Assembly: GCA_027579435.1 (NCBI GenBank) | Contig: JANBPK010001475.1 | Span: 1-64,000, forward strand | Direction: 5' to 3' | From: Candolleomyces eurysporus | Taxonomy: Eukaryota; Basidiomycota; Agaricomycetes; Agaricales; Psathyrellaceae | DNA: 64,000 nt | Shown here: piece after piece, positions 1 to 10,153 of the stretch | How the letters are laid out: each line of letters begins with the position of its first letter | Position numbering within the stretch: the stretch's first letter is position 1 | The notes under the pieces: model-generated | What the model was told of the DNA's origin: nothing | The model's input: the letters and a program-made list of their open reading frames with translations, nothing else | The model's database searches: none | Position numbers and translations under genes: made by a program

Positions 1-609
1 AATCAAATGTCTTCCTCTTCTGCGTCGCCCTTTCGCCTAGCCCTCTCGCCTAGCCATTCGCATTGGCAAAACATTTCCATTGCCCACCCGTAGAACAGCT
101 GCCAACCCTCCCTTTGTCTCTTTAATTCAAGCCTGATTGCAAGAACGTAAAACATATACTGCGTCTTATACTGACACACGGCGTACAACATTGATGTGAG
201 ACACCGGTGACAAGAAAAAAATCGTTACTAATTAGTCATAGTATCCTAACCTCGTAAACGCACCCGNAAAAAACGAGCCTCGTCCTCTGAGGCCTAGTAG
301 ACTTGCAACCCTCCTAAATGCCTTGCTTTGGCTGATTCTCAGGGTCAGTATGACTACATCGATATCAGCATTATGCGCTGTATGNAAAAAAAAAAAAAAT
401 CGCGTTGGCATTGACGAGCGAGGCATGGTTCTGTGAGAACACTGTTAAGTGCGGAGTAAGAGGTAGAAGAGATATGTTTACGCATCTTTGTACATGAAGG
501 TGAATGTGGGTGCCCAGAATGTGGGAATGACATACCCAGTATAGTTAAAATGCTGAGGTAAGCGTTAAGTGGGGGGGGGCTACTAAAGACCCGCTACTAA
601 AGTAGCGGG
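1..609. other. Intergenic stretch, no gene seen
   Basis: I see no frame with coding character, splice sites or a recognisable family. Single N bases occur at 267 and 385, each before an A run. A G run lies at about 571-579. The right end carries a short direct repeat (GCTACTAAAG at 579-588 and 593-602) and the hairpin listed separately. Confidence 0.5.
590..609. repeat. Perfect 8-bp inverted repeat at a duplication breakpoint
   Basis: CCCGCTAC and GTAGCGGG flank a TAAA loop, a perfect hairpin. Homology with the downstream F-box paralogue begins at the next base (610 matches 2611). The hairpin is therefore exactly at the left edge of the duplicated block and supplies an in-frame TAG (603-605) just before the truncated gene. 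Confidence 0.75.
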
Positions 610-2201
610 CATTGGCCAAGGAGAAGAAAGCAATTGAAGATCGTATTCGACCATTGAAGGCCCTCGCGTCGCTTATTCGACAGATTCCCGCCGAAATTAT
701 GCAGGAAATATTCATGCATTCTCGACCCTCTTCTTATTCAAGGACGTCTGGTATCTGCGATGCGCCCCTGCTTCTCCTCAGGGTTTGCAGATCGTGGCGT
801 GACCTCGCCCTGAGCACCCCTCAGCTGTGGGCGTCTGTCGAAGTGGCAGCTCCAAAGCACCTCTCCATGTCCAACGCATTCGCAGAAGACAGCATGAAAA
901 CCTATACCATTGAGATTCACCGGTGGATTGCTCGCTCTGGTGATGCACCGCTCTCTCTACGCATTCGGCAAGACCACCACTCAGGAAACCACGATAATTT
1001 TTTCATTTCTATTTTTCAAGCCTATCTAGAGCACTCCGCAAGATTGGTTTCCATCGACCTTCGTGTTAAAAGGGAGGTTCTGGAGGCAGTCACACCCACC
1101 ATTGATGCACACTCCCTCACAGGTTTGCACACGGTCAGGATCTGGGACTCATCCTATGATCCACCGAGCAAGATCTTCACTGCTAGCAACCTTTTCAAAG
1201 CGAAGAACTTGAAGAAGTTTCACTTCTTACCAAGTTACTCCCCTGCGTTCAAGGACCTCCCCCTCGACTGGTCGAACCTGACTTCGCTCTCAATTGGGGC
1301 ATCACAAATAACGCGCCTCTTTTTCCCAGGAAACGTTGACGAAATTCCCTTTTCCGCCACCGAGTCCATCTCAATCTTGCGTCGCACCCCCCGCCTTGTT
1401 TCATGCACACTTATGCTACCATCTTCCACACCGAGGCCCCAGTGGACGCAGGAGAATGAAGATCGTGAAGATCGTGAAGATCGCGCTACAGTCATGCTGC
1501 AAGACCTAGAAACGTTCCGAATTACCGGTCCAGACGAAGAGCTGGCCGTAATCGTCCAACAAGTTGAAACTCCTCGTATCCGAAATTTCACGTACCATCC
1601 ATGGGTTCCTTTAAATCGTTGGGTCACTCCCACTTTCCGATCATTCCCGCTCCTCGATTTCTTCAACCGATACGGGGAAGGAATTGAATCGATGTCCATC
1701 GACCTTCTCGATATCATGGAAGTCGACTTCATCACTTGTCTACAGCGTATTCCCGCTGTCAAGGACCTTTATCTTGGCCCAGCACAATCTGTTTCAATGT
1801 ATTACCATCCCACCATCGCCCAAGTCGGGAAGCGGTCCATCCCTTTCACCGATGCTCATCTTGCCCTCCTAACACCCAAACCTCACTCCCTCTGCCCCCA
1901 TTTGGAAAATTTCGAGTGTACCATGCCCGCCCGACTGACGCAAGATGCAATCTGCTCCTTCCTCGACGCCAGGTCGGACGCCAAAAACATTGCATCCGGT
2001 GTCAGTCGTATACAAAGGCTTTCCTTTTCGTCGCTGCAGCTTGACTTTCCGTTGATGGAGTTCCTGGAAACCACGTCTCGCTATCGCGAAGAGTTAGTGA
2101 GGTTGCACTTCTGGAAGGACATGCATAACCAACCTACATTTGTTCCACCACCGGGAGCATTCAATACGAGAGCGACGCCCTGGATAGATGAATGCGACTA
2201 G
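610..2201 (+). pseudogene. 5'-truncated F-box protein gene (tandem copy 1)
   Basis: This open frame of about 529 codons is nearly identical to the intact gene at 2463-4193 but starts only at the equivalent of residue 55. The first codon of the frame is TTG, preceded directly by a stop (603-605). The first in-frame ATG (699) falls inside the F-box helix (IPAEIMQEIF), so a normal product would lack the coiled-coil start and half the F-box. The rest of the frame is intact to TAG at 2199-2201, suggesting a young copy. F-box proteins recruit substrates to SCF ubiquitin ligases through Skp1; that is family knowledge, not shown here. It could still be transcribed from an unseen upstream exon. A short GAAGATCGT array at about 1456-1485 is longer than in copy 2. 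Confidence 0.75.
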
Positions 2202-2462
2202 TAACATCATAATCTGACGATGGAGACACTAGGTCTCACTAGCAAGTTATAGCTGCTCAATTATGTCGAACTAAATAGAAATTAGAAGTATATATCCTTT
2301 GTAAAACTTTGAACTGATACAAATTGCGGGCCCCAACAACCTCAGTTGTTCATCCCGTACTCTCGCTCGGCAGTCATGCCCTGTTGACAGTTGTTAGGTC
2401 CTGATGCCGACATTAGGCTCTGGGCGCCCCGGCCTCAATTATCTCCAACCACTTCCACCACC

Positions 2463-4193
2463 ATGGATAACTCTCTCGATCATCTCCATGGTTCTAACGC
2501 CGTGCCCTCAAATATTGAGCTGCAGAGACTCAAGGATCTGCTAGCTCCCGATGAAATCGCACTCTCTCGGCTAGAGGAGGAGATCAAACAGGCCGGAGAA
2601 GTACTTCAGACATTGGCCAAGGAGAAGAAAGCAATTGAAGACCGCGTTCGACCATTGAAGGCCCTCTCATCGCTTATTCGACAAATTCCCGCCGAAATTA
2701 TGCAGGAAATATTCATGCACTCTCGACCCTCTTCATATTCGAGGACGTCTGGTATCTGCGATGCGCCCCTGCTTCTCCTCAGGGTTTGCAGATCATGGCG
2801 GGATCTCGCCCTGAGCACCCCTCAGCTATGGGCGTCGGTTGAAGTGGCAATGCCAAAGCACCTCTCCATGTCCGACGCATTCACAGAAGGCAAGATGAAT
2901 ATATATACCGCTGAGATTCGCCGGTGGATTGCTCGTTCTGGCGATGCACCGCTCTCTCTACGCATTCGGCAGGACTACTATATAGAAGGCCACGATAATT
3001 TTTTCGTTTCTATTTTTCAAGACTATCTAAAGCACTCCGCAAGATTGGTGTCCATCGAACTTCGTGTCAAAAGGGAGGTTCTGGAGGCAATCACATCCGC
3101 TATCGACGCACACTCCCTTGAAGGCCTGAGCACAGTCAGGATCTGGGACGCATCCTATGATCTACCGGGCGAGATATTCGCTTCCAGCAATCTTTTCAAA
3201 GCGAAAAACTTAAAGAAATTCCACTTCGTGCCAAGTTACTGCCCCGCGTTCGAGGATCTTCCCCTCGACTGGTCGAACCTGACTTCGCTCTCAATTGGGG
3301 CATCACAAACAAGCCGCTCCTTTTTTCCAGGTGACTTTGACGAAGCCCCGTTTTCCGCCACCGAATCCATCTCAATTTTGCGTCGCACCCCCCGCCTTGT
3401 TTCATGTACACTCATGCTACCATCTTCCGTCGCACAGAGGCCCCAGTGGACGCAGGAGAATGAAGATCGTGAAGATTGCGCTGCAGTCATGCTGCAAGAC
3501 CTAGAAACGCTCCGAATCACCGGTCCAGACGAAGAACTGGCCACAATCATTAAACAAATTGAAACTCCCCGCATCCGAAACTTCACGTACCATCCATGGA
3601 TTGCTCTAAATCGTTCGCCAACTCCCGCTTTCCGATCATCCCCGCTCCTCGATTTCTTCGACCGATACGGAGAAATAGTTGAATCAATGTCCGTCGACCT
3701 TCTCGATATAACCGACGACGACTTCATCGCCTGTCTTCAGCGCATTCCCGCTGTCAAGGACCTTTATCTTGGTCCAACACAAACCAGCTCATCGTATTAT
3801 CATCCGCTCACCGCCGAAGTCAGGGGCCGATCCATTCCATTCACCGATGTTCATCTCGCTCTCCTAACTCTCAAACCCCACCCCCTCTGCCCCCGTTTGG
3901 AAAACCTCGAGTGTGCCATGCCCGCCAGACTGACGCAGGACGCGATCTGTTCCTTCCTCGATGCCAGGTCGGACGCCAAAAACATTGCATCTGGTGTCAG
4001 TCGTATACAAAGGCTTTCCTTTTCGTCAATGCAACTCGACTTTCCGTTGACGGAGTTCCTGGAAAATACATTTCGCTATCGCGAGGAGTTGGTGAGGTTG
4101 CATTTCTGGAAGGACATGCACAATCTACCTACATTCGTTGCGCCAATGGGAGCTCTTAATACGAGACCGACACCGTGGACGGACGACTTGTAA
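2463..4193 (+). CDS. F-box protein with leucine-rich C-terminal region (tandem copy 2)
   Basis: A single-exon frame encodes 576 residues. The ATG at 2463 lies in a strong context (CCACCATGG); the frame is open upstream but has no earlier ATG. Residues about 25-60 are a charged helix likely to form a coiled coil, followed by the F-box-like motif IPAEIMQEIF at about 75-84 and the conserved CRSWRDLA segment. The remainder has scattered leucine-rich segments typical of agaricomycete F-box/LRR-like proteins. The expected role is a substrate adaptor of an SCF ubiquitin ligase; the target is unknown. It forms a tandem pair with the truncated copy upstream, and their 3' flanks match as well. It is the intact member of the pair. 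Confidence 0.85.
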   Translation: MDNSLDHLHGSNAVPSNIELQRLKDLLAPDEIALSRLEEEIKQAGEVLQTLAKEKKAIEDRVRPLKALSSLIRQIPAEIMQEIFMHSRPSSYSRTSGICDAPLLLLRVCRSWRDLALSTPQLWASVEVAMPKHLSMSDAFTEGKMNIYTAEIRRWIARSGDAPLSLRIRQDYYIEGHDNFFVSIFQDYLKHSARLVSIELRVKREVLEAITSAIDAHSLEGLSTVRIWDASYDLPGEIFASSNLFKAKNLKKFHFVPSYCPAFEDLPLDWSNLTSLSIGASQTSRSFFPGDFDEAPFSATESISILRRTPRLVSCTLMLPSSVAQRPQWTQENEDREDCAAVMLQDLETLRITGPDEELATIIKQIETPRIRNFTYHPWIALNRSPTPAFRSSPLLDFFDRYGEIVESMSVDLLDITDDDFIACLQRIPAVKDLYLGPTQTSSSYYHPLTAEVRGRSIPFTDVHLALLTLKPHPLCPRLENLECAMPARLTQDAICSFLDARSDAKNIASGVSRIQRLSFSSMQLDFPLTEFLENTFRYREELVRLHFWKDMHNLPTFVAPMGALNTRPTPWTDDL

Positions 4194-4728
4194 TTAGGAA
4201 CCTCACGATCCGGTGATGTAGACACCAGGTCTCACTGCATTGTCGCTCCAGCGCTAGCGCTCAATAGTATCGAATTAGGTAACGATTAGAAGTATATACT
4301 CTTGTAAAGGACCTGAACTGGCACAACCTGCGAGCGCTAAAAGGGCTCGGTTATCTATCCCGTGATCTCTCGCTCGGCGGCCATGGTCCGCTATCCACCT
4401 CTTCCCACTATACCCACCTTGATCCCGATGACTATCAACCTTTCTGAAGCATCGTCTGCTCGTATGCCCAGTATTTCAGCTTCCAAATTTCACGATTTCA
4501 CCAGCGTGGGCTGGGGAGGCGAATTAAGCTGTTCCGAAGTTTCTCCGGCCGAATGGTCTACTTTCATATTAGTGCGTTATCTTCGCCTAGTGACAAAGGA
4601 TAATGATCAAAGACAGGTGGGGCCTACTTTCACGAAGTCTCTAGATATGTCTTGTGACCAGTGTCCCCCGCAAAGCACTATGTATAGCCTCCAGTCGGCT
4701 ACAAGATGAACCGGTAATCGTGTGGGCC
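4194..4728 (+). other. Intergenic: duplicated F-box 3' flank, then unique sequence
   Basis: About 4200-4387 matches the sequence after copy 1 (about 2205-2380), up to a shared CTCGCTCGGC block at about 4369-4378 (copy 1: about 2362-2371). This marks the right edge of the tandem repeat unit of about 2.0 kb. After about 4390 the two diverge and no gene is seen before the next promoter. Confidence 0.6.
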
Positions 4729-4738
4729 TATATAAATA
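4729..4738 (+). promoter_or_regulatory. TATA box of the DUF1479 gene
   Basis: TATATAAATA lies 80 nt upstream of the ATG at 4818. A pyrimidine-rich stretch with CTCTCGATTCTCTCCTC follows and is a likely transcription start region. Confidence 0.6.
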
Positions 4739-4817
4739 ACAGGCCTCCCATCCTTCCCGTCTATTTTTCACACTCTCGATTCTCTCCTCAATAGCACTAC
4801 ACGCGTAAAGAGACAAC

Positions 4818-6596
4818 ATGGCCGCTGTTGGTGGACCTCCTGCTTCCATGGCTTCGATGTTCCAAATGAGCACCGTGAACAAGAAACGAGAGGGTGATAT
4901 CGCCAGCTTGTTTACCTCTCTCTCCGGCGAGAAGAACGATAGCCTCCCTAAGCGCTATTCTGACCTCAAGAAAAAGCTCATAAACAGCCCAGAGGCAGAG
5001 CAAAACCTTGTAAACGGGTGGAAGCGTCTTCTTGCCTTCCTGCGAGAAAACAACCCTATGTGGGCTGAGAAAGGCACCGCGGTGAGTATTTGATTTGAAA
5101 ACAATAGATATACTAACGAACGGTCAATAGAACATTCCTCAGGTCAGGTACGACGACTTGATTGAGGGAAATAATACCTCTGCCGCCGCGAGAGCCATCC
5201 GCGACTGTGGCAGCGTCATCGTCAAAGGTGCCGTCGACCGCGAGACTGCACTGGCATGGAAGGAAGGTCTCCGAGAATATATTAAGAAGAACCCTGAAGT
5301 TAAAGGTCAGAGCGATTTAACCTGCTGTCTGAGAGAAAACCGGTGGCTAATTATTTTCCGCCCACGCAGGATTCCCTGCAAACAACAAGCAAGTTTTTGA
5401 GATCTACTGGACACCATCCCAGATTGCCGCCCGCACTCATCCGTAAGGCTTTTCCTCTTGTTCGCGGAATCAACCAACCACTAACAATGCCCACAGGCGA
5501 CTTGTATCCCTCGTCGTCCGCATGAACACCCTATGGAATGCTTCTCCGTCTGCTGAGATCTCGCTGCGTGACCCCGTCTTGTATGCGGATCGCTGCAGGG
5601 AACGTCAACCCGGCGATACCTCTTTTGCCCTGGGACCCCACTCAGACTCAGGGACCATAGAGCGATGGGAGGACGAATCTTACAGCACTGTTTACCGAGA
5701 TGGAATCGTTGAGAACTGGGAAACCTGGGATCCCTGGAACATCGATGGCCGGATCAAGGCCAACACTGACATGTACGATTCGCCTGGAGGATCTAGCATC
5801 TTCAGGACGTTCCAAGGGTGGCTCGCTCTGTCGAGTACCGGACCTGGGGAAGGAACCTTGCGTAAGTCAAAGTCCTATGAGGTTTTATACAATTCGGGAG
5901 CTCGGGACTCACGGAATCTGTGACAGGCGTTCACCCATCCATCAAGCACGCGACGGCGTACTTCTGGATGAGGCCGTTCTTTTCCGCTATCAAGCCCGAA
6001 GCAGAGTGCGCTTCCAAAGAAGAGTATCTCAATGCAGACAACTGGCGTCTGGATCTCGAAAGCACCGAGTTCCCAGGTTCTCCCCCAGGACGTGGACAGG
6101 AATTCTCGGATGCCACACACCCTCACCTCGAGGTTAACAAGACGATGACGAGCATTCCCCGGGTGGAGCCCGGCGACTACGTCTTTTGGCACTGCGGTTG
6201 GTCTTACTACCTTTCTCAACCTTTGACTGCTGAACGCTGAGCGATAATTGCCTCGTAGATGGAATTCACGCCGTTGAGCCCAAGCATGGTGGATCCGGAG
6301 ATTCCACCGTCTTGTACATCGCTGCCGCTCCCCTCACGGTCCGAAATGCAGAGTACCTTGCAAAGCAGCGTGCAACTTTCTTGTCTGGAGTTCCTCCGCC
6401 TGACTTCCCTGGAGGTAAAGGGGAGAACGGGTTCATAGGCAGGACTTCAGAAGCGGATCTGAAGACTTTGGAAGCGAGGAGGGGCATGGGCTTCGAGAAA
6501 TTTGTGGCGAGGGAGGACGCGACTGAGGGCGAACATATTGTTGTCAGGGCCGCCAATGACATCCTAGGACTGGCAGAGAAGAGAGTCAATATCTAA
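4818..6596 (+). CDS. DUF1479 family protein (2-oxoglutarate/Fe(II)-dioxygenase-like)
   Basis: Six exons (4818-5081, 5131-5305, 5370-5442, 5497-5861, 5927-6196, 6259-6596) give 494 residues with every junction in frame. The first intron has a perfect TACTAAC branch point. The sequence matches the DUF1479 family of bacteria and fungi, which has a predicted double-stranded beta-helix fold. GPHSD at residues 217-221 supplies the metal-type H-x-D pair, and a second conserved segment (AVEPKHGG) is split by the last intron. The substrate is unknown for the family as far as I know; the protein has no signal peptide and is probably cytosolic. The neighbours are F-box genes on both sides with no obvious functional link. 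Confidence 0.88.
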
Positions 6597-7066
6597 GGCG
6601 TGAGCATTGTGTGGAATGTCTGATATCTGTATACAATACCTTGGATCACTCATCTTCTCCTTCTGTTGTCGAGGAGCTCCAACTGGCTCGTGAGATTCAA
6701 TGAGCGGCCTACCTGTGCAGGGATTTATTAATTATTACATAGTGGAGAGTTCACGAACCGGGGAATCACTCAATATTTACTCCAGACGCAGAGCCTCTTA
6801 CACCGTGTGGCGAAAGATAGCTCTCCTCGAGCTCACTGTCCAATTTTAACCAGCATCGCCCGCTTCCGGCATGAGTTTTGCATTCTCGGTCGACGCTCTG
6901 GCATATCTCCACAATTTGCTGGGTTTTGAGCGAAGGACGAGATTGAAGATCGAGATTCGGAAGGGTGCAGTAAACGATGACAAGAAGATTCGCACGGTCC
7001 ATGGTGGCAATGCTCAGCGGAATGGTCCGTCACTCGCTTTAGTTTGCCCCCACTCCCCATCCCACT
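6597..7066. other. Intergenic, no gene seen
   Basis: This holds the 3' end of the DUF1479 gene and the 5' region of the next F-box gene. I see no convincing reading frame or RNA gene. Confidence 0.5.
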
Positions 7067-9064
7067 ATGGAAAGCCAGGCATTCGCTTCATTCTATCATA
7101 CTAACTATGTCCCCTCTGACAAACAACTCCTCGATATCAAGCAATTGCTCGCCCCGTACGAATCCAAGCTGGCCCAGCTCGAGCTCAACATCAAAGCAGC
7201 TGAGGCAGCTGTGGCCAGGCTGAAGGGAGAGAGGCAGGCCATCCTCAGAATGATTCGCCCATTACGGGGTCTATCTTCTATTATCCGTCGACTTCCCCCA
7301 GAAATTATGGGACGCATTTTTGTGCATTCCATACATTCTGGTGGCTACAGTTCATTTAACATCTGCGATGCCCCTCTGGTTTTGCTTCGGGTTTGCAGAT
7401 CTTGGAGAGAAATCGCTTTGAACACGCCACAGCTTTGGTCTTCATTTGAGATCACCATCCCTTCCCACCTCTGTTACATGCACTATGATCCTGATCTGGA
7501 TTCGAGTGCCAAACACCAAAGGAGGCAAAACTCCTTCCTCGAGGAAGTCGATAGGTGGCTCAAGAGGTCGGGTAACCGACCTCTGTACATTGCCTTATTC
7601 AGCGAATGTTTTAAGGACGAAATGGCCAACGTCTACGGAATGCTGGATGCGATTCGCTGGAAACTTGTCGAACATGCAAGCCGGTGGAAGTCAATCGATT
7701 ACGATCTTATTCATGAAACAGGACGTGACCCGCTTACCACCCCTATTGCCGACGTCTTAAAAAGTCTCAAAGAAATCCGGCTATCCAACTACCTTTTCCC
7801 CACTTCCGCGCAACTCGGCAGCGACCAGAAATTCCAATTTGACTACGACAACCTACTTCAAGCTCCCGGGTTGGAGAAGCTCCATCTCCAATCATGCTGG
7901 GGGCACCCTTACCCTTATAACTTCACCCACCTCCCTGTTAACTGGGCCAACCTCACTTCCCTCACATTGGGAACCTTATCCAGTCACTTCTTTCGGAAAG
8001 AGTTCTACGACGAGGTCACACTCTCCATGGGGTCTGAATTAATCCCAATCCTTCCGCAGTGCACCAAGCTCCGACACTGTTCGCTTCTTCTCCCATCGGA
8101 CGGATCGAGCGAGCCCCCCAGCCCCGATGCTCATGTCACGCTCTTCAACCTGGAGGCCCTCCACTTATCAGGATGCAGCCAGGCGATCGACTCTTTCCTT
8201 CCAACCATCAACACCCCACACCTCCGCGAATTCCATTACCAGCCTCTACATCCTAAAGTTCCTGGACGAGGGAGAAAGCTGACCCCTCGCCCACCTCTAA
8301 CCCTCGATTCGACCCTCCTCAAATTCCTCCAGCAAGTCGGGGAGAAGCTTGAAGTTTTCTCATTCAACCCTCCATCAACCCCCAACGAAGTCTTCCTTGC
8401 CTGCTTCAAGAACATCCCGTTCTTGAAACAACTGACGATTGGCCCTACGTTCTTCACCCAAGCATTCGTCCCTGACATCGGTCGCGCCCCGCACGAATAT
8501 GCGCCCATCGCCTCGGAAGACGACATGATATTGAATGATTTCCATCTTGAGTCTCTAACACCGAAAAAGCAACCGAAAATTGACTCGGGGGAGAGCGTTC
8601 TTGACGATTCTGGATACTTATGTCCTGAACTTGAAATTTTGCGATGTGGTATCAGGACCACAGTTACGAAATCCGCCGTACTCGCATTCCTCAACGCCAA
8701 AACATTTCCCGACCATCATGATCACTCCCCCGACAGTTCAACGATATCACCCAACTCAGAACCCCCAACTTTAGAGTCACCGATCCATAATAGTAGGAAA
8801 TCCAAATTCCAAGAGCTTTCGCTTGCATGCCTCCCGCTTGACGGTCCATTCTGCCCCGGTGTTACCGGAAAGATACAATTCGATGACTTCAAGGATTCGG
8901 ATTGGGATATCGACGGTGACCAAGACGACATTGCTACACTCGAACAAATCCGACTCATCCGAGAAGTAGGTGTACGGCTTTCGTTCTACAGATGCGAACA
9001 TTACGGACCGTCGTCTCAGAAGGATCCCGAGAGGCTTGGGTATGCAAGGGATTTTGGATACTAA
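7067..9064 (+). CDS. F-box protein, divergent relative of the 0.6-4.2 kb pair
   Basis: A single-exon frame of 665 residues starts at ATG 7067. Residues about 15-65 form a Leu/Glu/Ala-rich helix, followed by the F-box-like motif LPPEIMGRIF at about 76-85 and VCRSWREIALNTPQLW. The order and spacing match the pair at 0.6-4.2 kb, but identity is clearly lower, so this is an older paralogue. The C-terminal part holds leucine-rich segments and an acidic tail. Predicted role: substrate adaptor of an SCF ubiquitin ligase. The frame is intact and probably functional. Confidence 0.85.
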   Translation: MESQAFASFYHTNYVPSDKQLLDIKQLLAPYESKLAQLELNIKAAEAAVARLKGERQAILRMIRPLRGLSSIIRRLPPEIMGRIFVHSIHSGGYSSFNICDAPLVLLRVCRSWREIALNTPQLWSSFEITIPSHLCYMHYDPDLDSSAKHQRRQNSFLEEVDRWLKRSGNRPLYIALFSECFKDEMANVYGMLDAIRWKLVEHASRWKSIDYDLIHETGRDPLTTPIADVLKSLKEIRLSNYLFPTSAQLGSDQKFQFDYDNLLQAPGLEKLHLQSCWGHPYPYNFTHLPVNWANLTSLTLGTLSSHFFRKEFYDEVTLSMGSELIPILPQCTKLRHCSLLLPSDGSSEPPSPDAHVTLFNLEALHLSGCSQAIDSFLPTINTPHLREFHYQPLHPKVPGRGRKLTPRPPLTLDSTLLKFLQQVGEKLEVFSFNPPSTPNEVFLACFKNIPFLKQLTIGPTFFTQAFVPDIGRAPHEYAPIASEDDMILNDFHLESLTPKKQPKIDSGESVLDDSGYLCPELEILRCGIRTTVTKSAVLAFLNAKTFPDHHDHSPDSSTISPNSEPPTLESPIHNSRKSKFQELSLACLPLDGPFCPGVTGKIQFDDFKDSDWDIDGDQDDIATLEQIRLIREVGVRLSFYRCEHYGPSSQKDPERLGYARDFGY

Positions 9065-9273
9065 TAGTAACCAACGATTCGGGACGTCCTCATCGGCGGG
9101 TGAAGAGTAGGCATTACTGTTAATGTATTCAATTGTGACGTCCATGTATAAACACCGCTACACCATTCACTTCAGAATCGTCCGCCCGGCTAGGAATTGT
9201 CCGCAGACTCAGAGGTGGACTCTGGCGGAGCAATTCTTGAGTCTGAACGAATGAATCAGATTCCCTTTTTACT

Positions 9274-10151
9274 TTACAGAAAGGAAGCTAGCTCACCGCA
9301 CGATTCTGAGCTTTCACTTGGATTTGGCTCGCAGTACAACATCAGCCATGGGCGTTCGTACTTCATTCTGCACCTTTCATTCAGGAAATAGTCTTTCGAT
9401 ACCTTCGGTTCGAAAATGGCATGTCTACAAGCGTGAAGAAGTAGGATGAGATCAGGTTGTACGTGATAGAAGTGACTACGATAGAAGTAGGACTCACCGT
9501 TTCTTAAGGTGTTCGGAAATGACATCCTTCGTTTCCACATTTTCAACCTCCAAATACTCGGAACAATGGTTGCATGACCAAGCCTTTTCCCTTTCTCGAG
9601 CGGCGTAGCTGCAAGCGTTCCAGAAGATATTCTCATGCTTGTCTGACAGCCGAACCCAATTTGTCTCCTTGAAAGCGGCGCAGTCTGTCCTCCGCACCTC
9701 GAAAAGATGACATATCTACAAAGAAGACACCAGAGATCAGCACAGGGGCCTCGTTGAAGAGAAAATGTAGATATATACCGCGTTCCTCCAGCTGAACACA
9801 TGCCTCCCATTCTTCGCCATCCCGGAATCAAAAATGAAATATAGATCGAGCATATCCATCTCCTCAATTGTAATCGTCCTAAAATCAAGACCAGCGACAG
9901 AGGTCAAAAAGGACGCGACGTAAGACGCATCCTCTGACACCACATATAGGGATTTATTCGTAAAGGCGGCTCGGCAGACTGAACGCCCGTATTATACTAA
10001 GTTTGACACCTGAATGCCATATAAATGGGAATAGTTAAGACATACGGTAGAGCGTCGTGCCCTCTAAAGTTGCTAGGAGTACGATGCGCAAGAAAAAGAG
10101 GTAATAAAAATAATGAGCTACTGGTAGTCTTTGGCCCTGGAAGGACGACAT
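9274..10151 (-). CDS. Unassigned 224-residue protein, four exons
   Basis: Exons 10151-10046, 9978-9779, 9715-9498 and 9424-9274 join in frame with good splice signals (GTATGT, GTATAT and GTGAGT donors). I do not recognise the family. The core is mixed and hydrophobic, with C-x2-C-x17-H-x4-H across the last junction (WSCNHCSEY...EHLKKRH), which could bind a metal. The start is doubtful: the ATG is only 2 nt after the stop of the upstream F-box gene on the same strand. The first 20-25 nt match the 3' flank of the F-box paralogue at 12256. The true first exon may lie elsewhere or the gene may be a 5' chimera. Confidence 0.6.
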
Positions 10152-10153
10152 AT

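Noticed and set aside
2391..2462. 24-residue upstream extension of the intact F-box gene
   Set aside because: It would start at TTG. The ATG at 2463 has a strong context and matches the coiled-coil start of relatives.
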